Source: DATKEG01 sp035544515 (lineage in GTDB: Bacteria > Acidobacteriota > Vicinamibacteria > Fen-336). Taken from it: a stretch of DNA of 19,748 bases. A model generated the notes under the pieces. That model was not told where the DNA came from and did not search any database. It saw nothing but the letters and a program-made list of their open reading frames with translations. The DNA lies in assembly GCA_035544515.1 (NCBI GenBank), contig DATKEG010000243.1:1-19748 (forward strand), given 5' to 3'. Of this stretch, positions 14,590 through 19,748 are shown in pieces; the stretch's first letter is position 1; every line of letters begins with the position of its first letter. Position numbers and translations under genes: made by a program.

Positions 14590-17457
14590 ATGAGCGACTC
14601 GGCCGCCACGCCGGGGCAGGCGCCTGCCCATCAGCAGCCCTTCGAGGAGGTGCTGGCCGCCCTCGGCACGGACGCGCGCCGCGGCTTGAGCGCGGACGAG
14701 GCGCGCGCGCGTCTCGGCCGGTACGGACCGAACGATCTCACCGCCGACACGCCGGTGCCCGCCTGGAGGAAGTTCCTCGCGCAGTTCCAGGACGTCCTCG
14801 TCGTCCTCCTCCTCGTGGCCACGGGCATCTCGGCTGCGCTGTGGCTGCACGAGCGCGAGTCGGCGCTCCCTTACGAGGCCATCGCCATCTTCGCGGTGGT
14901 GCTCCTCAACGCGATCATGGGCTATGTCCAGGCGGCGCGGGCCGAGTCCGCCGTGGCCGCCTTGCGCCAGATGGCAGCGGCGCAGGCCCGCGTGGTCCGG
15001 GACGGCGAGCCGTGCAGCATCGCGGCCGTCGAGGTCGTGCCCGGCGACATCCTCCTCGTGGAAGAGGGCGACACGATCCCGGCCGACGCCCGCCTGATCC
15101 AGTCCACGGCCTTGCATATGGCGGAGGCGGCGCTCACGGGGGAGAGCGTCCCCGTCTCCAAGAACGTGGCCCCGGTCTCGGCCGACGCGGGTCTGGGCGA
15201 CCGCGCCAGCATGGTCTTCAGCGGCACCGCGGCCACCTACGGGCGTGGACGCGCGGTGGTCGTCGCCACCGGGATGCAGACCGAGATGGGACTCATCGCC
15301 GGGATGCTGAGGGACGTGCCCAGGGAGACGACGCCGCTCCAGAAGGAGCTCGACCGCGTCGGCAAGACGCTGGGGGTCGCCGTGGTGGTCATCGCCGCCG
15401 GGATGATCGCCACCATCCTCCTCGTCACGGAAGTGAGCGGCCTGGCCGCCCTCTTCGACGTGCTGATCCTCGGCGTGGCCCTGGCGGTGGCCGCCGTGCC
15501 GGAAGGCCTGCCCGCGATCGTGACCGCCGTCCTCTCCATCGGCGTCCAGCGCATGGCGCGCCGGAACGCGATCGTCCGCCACCTCCGGGCGGTGGAGACG
15601 CTCGGGTCGGCCGACGTCATCGCCTCCGACAAGACCGGCACCCTGACCAGGAACGAGATGACCGTGCGCGTGGTGGCGACCGCCAGCGGCCGCGTGAGCA
15701 TCGGAGGCGTGGGGTATGCGCCTCACGGGGAGGTGGCCCGGGAGGGCGGAGGCGCGGTCGACAGCGGCCTGCGCGTGGAGCTGGAACGCACGCTGGCGGC
15801 CGCCGACCGCGCCAACAACGCCGTGCTCCAGGAGGACGGCGGGCGCTGGAAGGTCCATGGCGACCCCACCGAGGGCGCCCTGGTGGTGGCCGCGCGGAAG
15901 GCCGGGCTGAGCCCGGAGGCGCTGGAGGCGCGCTTCCGGCGCGTGGGGGAGGTCCCGTTCTCGTCGGAGCGGAAGCTCATGAGCACGGTCCACCGCGACG
16001 CGGAGCGTCCGGAGCGCCTGCTCGTCTTCACCAAGGGCGCGCCGGACGTGGTGCTCCCGCGCTGCACGCAGGAGCTGGTGGGCGAAGACACCCGGCCTCT
16101 GGACGAGGCGCGGCGCGCGGAGATCCTGCGCGTCAACGAAGAGCTCGCCGGCCACGCCCTGCGCACGCTCGGCGTGGCCTATCACGCGCTGCCCGCCGAC
16201 GCCCTGGACCGGCGGGACGCGGACGAGCGCGTGGAGCACGACCTCGTGTTCGCGGGGCTGGTGGGCATGATCGACCCGCCACGCGACGAGGCCGGGCCGG
16301 CCGTGGCGCGGGCGAGGGCGGCAGGCATACGCCCGATGATGATCACGGGCGATCATCCGAGGACCGCCGGCGTCATCGCCGCGGACCTGGGCATCGCCGG
16401 CGACGCGCGCGCCGTCACGGGCGCCGAGATCGAGGGGGCGGACGAGGACGCGCTGGACCGCATGGTCCGGGAGGTGTCGGTCTACGCCCGCGTCAATCCC
16501 GGGCACAAGCTGCGCATCGTGAAGGCCCTGCAGCGCCAGGGGGCGGTGGTGGCCATGACCGGCGACGGCGTCAACGACGCCCCCGCGCTCAAGACCGCGG
16601 ACATCGGCGTGGCCATGGGGATCACGGGCACCGACGTCTCCAAGGAAGCCGCCGACATGGTCCTGGCCGACGACAACTTCGCCTCCATCGTCGGCGCGGT
16701 CGAGGAGGGCCGCGCCATCTTCTCGAACATACGGAAGTTCCTCCGCTACCTGCTCTCCTCGAACATCGGCGAGGTGATGACCATGTTCTTCGGCGTGGTC
16801 CTGGGGAGGCTGCTCGGCCTGCACGGGCACGACGGCACGGTGGTTCTGCCGCTCCTGGCCACGCAGCTCCTCTGGATCAACCTGGTGACGGACGGGGCGC
16901 CCGCGCTCGCCCTCGGGGTCGATCCCCCCGAGCCGGACCTGATGGCCAGGCCGCCTCGTCCGAAAGGCGAGGGCGTCATCACCCGCCGGATGTGGTCGGG
17001 CATCGCCTTCGTGGGCGCGGTCATGGCGGCGGGGACGCTGCTCGTCCTCGACGCATCGCTGCCCGGGGGGCTCATCGAAGGAACGGGCGACCTGCGCTAC
17101 GCGCAGACCATGGCCTTCACCACGCTCGTGATGTTCCAGCTCTTCAACGTCTTCAACGCGCGCTCGGACGAGACGAGCGCCTTCTCGGGCCTCTTCGCGA
17201 ACCGCTGGTTGTGGGCCGGAATCGGCCTCTCCCTCGCCCTGCACGTGGCGGTGATCCACACGCCCTTCCTCCGGCAGGTGTTCTCCACCGCCGCCCTGAG
17301 CGCCGGCGACTGGCTGCGTTGCGCCGCGGTGGCCAGCTCGGTGCTCTGGCTGCGCGAGCTGGTCAAGGCGGTCACCCGGACGCGGCATCGGCCCTCGGGG
17401 CACGAAGACGCAGGCGGCGCCTCGGCGTACGGGGCGCCGCACGCTAGCGGGCCGTGA
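14590..17457 (+). CDS. P2A Ca2+-transporting P-type ATPase
   Basis: A 955-residue P2-type cation pump. The N-terminal cation-ATPase domain (GLSADEARARLGRYGPNDL) is at about 33-51. TGES is at 183-186, PEGLP in helix M4 at 304-308, the phosphorylated D347 in DKTGTLT, and GDGVND at 658-663. The Ca2+-site residues of SERCA are matched: the M4 Glu (E305), M5 N725 and E728 (NIGEV), and M6 N764, T767 and D768 (NLVTDG). This argues for Ca2+ rather than Mg2+ or Na+. Between M5 and M6 there is a longer loop (GRLLGLHGHDGTVV) than in SERCA. The C-terminal cation-ATPase domain with four helices follows. It expels Ca2+ from the cytoplasm. Its TGA overlaps the GTG of the helicase gene, so the two form an operon. 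Confidence 0.95.
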   Translation: MSDSAATPGQAPAHQQPFEEVLAALGTDARRGLSADEARARLGRYGPNDLTADTPVPAWRKFLAQFQDVLVVLLLVATGISAALWLHERESALPYEAIAIFAVVLLNAIMGYVQAARAESAVAALRQMAAAQARVVRDGEPCSIAAVEVVPGDILLVEEGDTIPADARLIQSTALHMAEAALTGESVPVSKNVAPVSADAGLGDRASMVFSGTAATYGRGRAVVVATGMQTEMGLIAGMLRDVPRETTPLQKELDRVGKTLGVAVVVIAAGMIATILLVTEVSGLAALFDVLILGVALAVAAVPEGLPAIVTAVLSIGVQRMARRNAIVRHLRAVETLGSADVIASDKTGTLTRNEMTVRVVATASGRVSIGGVGYAPHGEVAREGGGAVDSGLRVELERTLAAADRANNAVLQEDGGRWKVHGDPTEGALVVAARKAGLSPEALEARFRRVGEVPFSSERKLMSTVHRDAERPERLLVFTKGAPDVVLPRCTQELVGEDTRPLDEARRAEILRVNEELAGHALRTLGVAYHALPADALDRRDADERVEHDLVFAGLVGMIDPPRDEAGPAVARARAAGIRPMMITGDHPRTAGVIAADLGIAGDARAVTGAEIEGADEDALDRMVREVSVYARVNPGHKLRIVKALQRQGAVVAMTGDGVNDAPALKTADIGVAMGITGTDVSKEAADMVLADDNFASIVGAVEEGRAIFSNIRKFLRYLLSSNIGEVMTMFFGVVLGRLLGLHGHDGTVVLPLLATQLLWINLVTDGAPALALGVDPPEPDLMARPPRPKGEGVITRRMWSGIAFVGAVMAAGTLLVLDASLPGGLIEGTGDLRYAQTMAFTTLVMFQLFNVFNARSDETSAFSGLFANRWLWAGIGLSLALHVAVIHTPFLRQVFSTAALSAGDWLRCAAVASSVLWLRELVKAVTRTRHRPSGHEDAGGASAYGAPHASGP

Positions 17458-17470
17458 GCGCCCGCCCGCT
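17426..17470 (+). repeat. Imperfect direct repeat, right copy
   Basis: CGTACGGGGC (17426-17435), CACG (17440-17443) and GCGCCCGCCCGCT (17458-17470), collinear with the blocks at 14532-14570. It spans the ATPase stop and helicase start. Confidence 0.4.
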
Positions 17471-19748
17471 CTACGACGTCGTGCCGGGCCGCGAAGCGGG
17501 CGGCGGCGACCTCCTCGGGCGCTTCCTCGACTACGTCGCCGGCAAGGGCCTCCGGCTCTACCCCGCGCAGGAGGAGGCGATCCTCGAGCTGTTCGAGGGC
17601 AAGAACGTCATCCTCAACACGCCCACGGGCTCGGGAAAGACGCTGGTCGCGGCCGCCCTGCACGTCGCCTCGCTCGCGGAAGGGCGGCGCTCCGTCTACA
17701 CGTCCCCGATCAAGGCGCTGGTCAACGAGAAGTGGATGGCGCTCTGCCGCGAGCTGGGGCCGGAGAACGTGGGCCTCTCCACCGGCGACGCCACCGTCAA
17801 TCGCGAGGCGCCCGTCCTGTGCTGCACCGCCGAGGTGCTGGCCAACATCGCCCTGCGCGAGGGCGCGGACGCCCTCGTGGACGACGTGGTCATGGACGAG
17901 TTCCACTGGTACGCCGACCGCGACCGCGGCGTGGCCTGGCAGGTGCCGCTGCTCGCGCTGCCCCGGGCCCGGTTCCTCCTCATGTCGGCCACCCTGGGCG
18001 ACATGACGTTCTTCCAGGACGCCCTCACCCGCCTCAATGGCCAGCCCACGGCCACCGTCAGGTCCGTGGAGCGGCCGGTGCCCCTGGAGTACGCCTATTC
18101 CCAGATCCCGGTGGCGCAGACGCTGGAGAAGCTCGTGGCCGAGGGCAAGGCGCCGGTCTACGTCGTCAGCTTCACGCAGAGGGACGCCGCGGACAGCGCC
18201 CAGGACTTCACCAGCCTCAACCTCTGCACCCGCGAGGAGAAGAACGCGGTGGCGGAGGCCATCGCCGGCTTCCGCTTCACGAGCCCGCACGGCCCGGACG
18301 TGCGCAAGTGGCTGAAGCAGGCCATCGGCGTGCACCACGCCGGCCTCCTCCCCAAGTACCGCGTGCTGGTCGAGCAGCTCGCCCAGCGCGGGCTGCTCAA
18401 GGTCATCTGCGGCACGGACACGCTCGGGGTGGGCATCAACGTGCCCATCCGCACCGTGCTCTTCACGCGTCTGTGCAAGTTCGACGGCCAGAAGACCGCG
18501 GTCCTCTCCGCGCGCGACTTCCACCAGATCGCGGGGCGGGCCGGGCGCAAGGGGTTCGACGACGTGGGGTTCGTGGTGGCGCAGGCCCCCGAGCACTTCA
18601 TCGAGAACCTGAAGCTCGACGAGAAGGCGAAGGAGGGCAGGAGGGTCGTCAAGCGCAAGGCACCCGAGCACAACTTCGCCCACTGGGACCTGCAGACGTT
18701 CAAGCGGCTGATCGCCGCTCCGCCCGAGCGCCTCACCTCTCGCTTCGAGGTATCGCACGGCATGCTCCTCAACGTCCTCTCCCGCCGGGGCGACGGCTGC
18801 CGCGCCATGCAGGCCCTCGTGCGCGACAGCCACGAGACCGACCGGGCGAAGAAGGCGCACTTCCGCCGGGGCTGGCAGCTCTTCCGGGCCCTGGTGGAGC
18901 GCGGCATCGTGGAGATCGTTCCGCGCACGGAGGACGGCTCCCGCGTCCGCGTCGACGTGGAGCTGCAGGAAGACTTCTCGATGAACCAGGCGCTCTCGCT
19001 CTTCCTGATCGAGGCCATCCCCCTCCTCGACCCGGACTCGGAGACGCACGCCCTCGACCTGCTCACCCTGGTCGAGAGCATCCTCGAGGACCCGGACCTG
19101 ATCCTGCGCCGGCAGCTCGACAAGCTCAAGGGCCGGAGGGTCGCGGAGATGAAGGCCGAGGGCCTCGACTACGACCAGCGCATGGAGGAATTGGAGAAGC
19201 TCGAGCACCCCAAGCCGTTGCGTGACCTCGTGTACACCGCGTTCAACCACTTCGCAGAGCGCCACCCCTGGGTGGGCGAGGAGAACGTCCGGCCGAAGTC
19301 CATCGCGCGCGAGATGTTCGAGGGCTTCCGGTCCTTCTCCGACTACGTGCAGGAGTACGACCTCGAGCGGGCCGAGGGCCTGCTGCTGCGCCACCTCCAC
19401 GGCGTCTACAAGGTGCTGACCCAGACCGTGCCGGACACGGTCAAGAGCGACACCGTGGTCGAGATGGAGCTGTACCTGCGCGACATGCTCCGCCAGGTGG
19501 ACTCGAGCCTGCTCGACGAGTGGGAGCGGATGCGCGACCCGGGCTATGTGCCGTTCCCCGCGCCCGGGCCGGACCTGCGGCCGCCGCGTCCGGAAGAGCC
19601 CCCCGACGTCACGCGCGACACCAGGGGCTTCACCGCGGCCATCCGCACGCGCGCGTTCGCGTTCCTGCGCGCCTGGTCCATCGGCAGCGACGAGGCCGCG
19701 CTCGCCCTGCTCGACTCGGCCACGGACGGCGACGGCGAGCCCTGGACG
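17454..19748 (+). CDS. Ski2-like DExH helicase with DUF3516 region, truncated by window
   Basis: At least 765 residues, open to the right edge. The motor motifs are in order: Q-like KGLRLYPAQEEAI (31-43), Walker A TPTGSGKT (56-63), SPIKALVNEKW (84-94), DEFH (148-151), SAT (178-180), VHHAGLLPKYR (293-303), GTDTLGVGINVP (320-331) and QIAGRAGRKG (358-367). DEFH, the HHAGLLP segment and the AGRAGR form are typical of Ski2/Mtr4-type RNA helicases. The C-terminal part from about residue 400 (HNFAHWDLQTFKRLIAAPPERL onward) resembles the DUF3516 region found on such helicases in Actinobacteria and other high-GC bacteria. Likely ATP-dependent RNA remodelling in the cytoplasm. The GTG at 17454 overlaps the ATPase TGA (GTGA). 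An internal stop is not seen on reading the frame through. Confidence 0.93.
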   Translation, partial: MSARPLYDVVPGREAGGGDLLGRFLDYVAGKGLRLYPAQEEAILELFEGKNVILNTPTGSGKTLVAAALHVASLAEGRRSVYTSPIKALVNEKWMALCRELGPENVGLSTGDATVNREAPVLCCTAEVLANIALREGADALVDDVVMDEFHWYADRDRGVAWQVPLLALPRARFLLMSATLGDMTFFQDALTRLNGQPTATVRSVERPVPLEYAYSQIPVAQTLEKLVAEGKAPVYVVSFTQRDAADSAQDFTSLNLCTREEKNAVAEAIAGFRFTSPHGPDVRKWLKQAIGVHHAGLLPKYRVLVEQLAQRGLLKVICGTDTLGVGINVPIRTVLFTRLCKFDGQKTAVLSARDFHQIAGRAGRKGFDDVGFVVAQAPEHFIENLKLDEKAKEGRRVVKRKAPEHNFAHWDLQTFKRLIAAPPERLTSRFEVSHGMLLNVLSRRGDGCRAMQALVRDSHETDRAKKAHFRRGWQLFRALVERGIVEIVPRTEDGSRVRVDVELQEDFSMNQALSLFLIEAIPLLDPDSETHALDLLTLVESILEDPDLILRRQLDKLKGRRVAEMKAEGLDYDQRMEELEKLEHPKPLRDLVYTAFNHFAERHPWVGEENVRPKSIAREMFEGFRSFSDYVQEYDLERAEGLLLRHLHGVYKVLTQTVPDTVKSDTVVEMELYLRDMLRQVDSSLLDEWERMRDPGYVPFPAPGPDLRPPRPEEPPDVTRDTRGFTAAIRTRAFAFLRAWSIGSDEAALALLDSATDGDGEPWT

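Noticed and set aside
14524..17442. A 972-codon minus-strand frame antisense to the Ca2+-ATPase
   Set aside because: The translation is rich in His, Arg, Gly and Asp with no hydrophobic core or motif. The sense frame has all P-type ATPase motifs.
17097..19400. A 767-codon minus-strand frame antisense to the helicase
   Set aside because: Antisense mirror of helicase codons (Leu/Val/Glu/His-rich without motifs); the plus-strand frame has complete DExH helicase motifs.

Overview
The window is very GC-rich (about 70% by eye) and densely coded, with short or negative gaps, many GTG starts and strong G/C preference at third codon positions. The gene content (CsgG-family export protein, CNNM/CorC-type membrane protein, CopA, CrcB, P2A Ca2+-ATPase, PgsA-type transferase) points to a free-living bacterium. 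Neighbouring clues such as the predicted exported CsgG protein and the PAP2 enzyme with a barrel-like C-terminus favour a didermic lineage. A soil or subsurface phylum such as Rokubacteria/Methylomirabilota is a guess from style only; the sequence does not prove it. There is no phage, IS, CRISPR or plasmid signature, so this looks like ordinary chromosome with a few accessory patches.

Layout: (1) 1-168, minus: N-terminus of a secreted amidohydrolase, divergent from (2) an orphan Uma2-family nuclease-fold gene (237-806). (3) 840-2548, minus: a PgsA-type CDP-alcohol phosphatidyltransferase translationally coupled to an AI-2E family permease. (4) 2605-3407, minus: a complete CsgG-like transcription unit with a consensus promoter, Shine-Dalgarno and intrinsic terminator. 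(5) 3422-4396, minus: a CbpA-type J-protein, divergent from (6) a plus-strand SDR-YihY pair (4490-6063). (7) 6127-8499: a small membrane protein, a possible frameshifted relict, a PAP2 phosphatase, tRNA-Glu(TTC) and three small unrecognised ORFs. (8) 8567-9889, minus: a CNNM/CorC-type protein divergent from CopA (10025-12331). (9) 12328-13531, minus: CrcB plus a double-DUF190 protein (fluoride/ion module), divergent from a sterol-desaturase-family enzyme (13614-14495). (10) 14590-19748: a P2A Ca2+-type ATPase whose stop codon overlaps the start of a Ski2-like DUF3516 helicase that runs off the window.

Three themes recur. First, ion and metal homeostasis: CopA, CorC-type, CrcB/DUF190 and the Ca2+-ATPase all lie within about 9 kb. 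Second, translational coupling through GTGA/ATGA stop-start overlaps occurs at four places. Third, seven genes lack a Shine-Dalgarno sequence but have a TANNNT hexamer 6-11 bases before the start codon, which suggests widespread leaderless transcription in this organism. Genes with a good Shine-Dalgarno (CsgG-like, CopA, CrcB, and the internal DUF190 start) form the contrasting class. I found no clear new defence or biosynthetic system. The most unusual items are the double-DUF190 protein with an internal start, the ATPase-helicase coupling, and the unknown small-ORF cluster behind tRNA-Glu.
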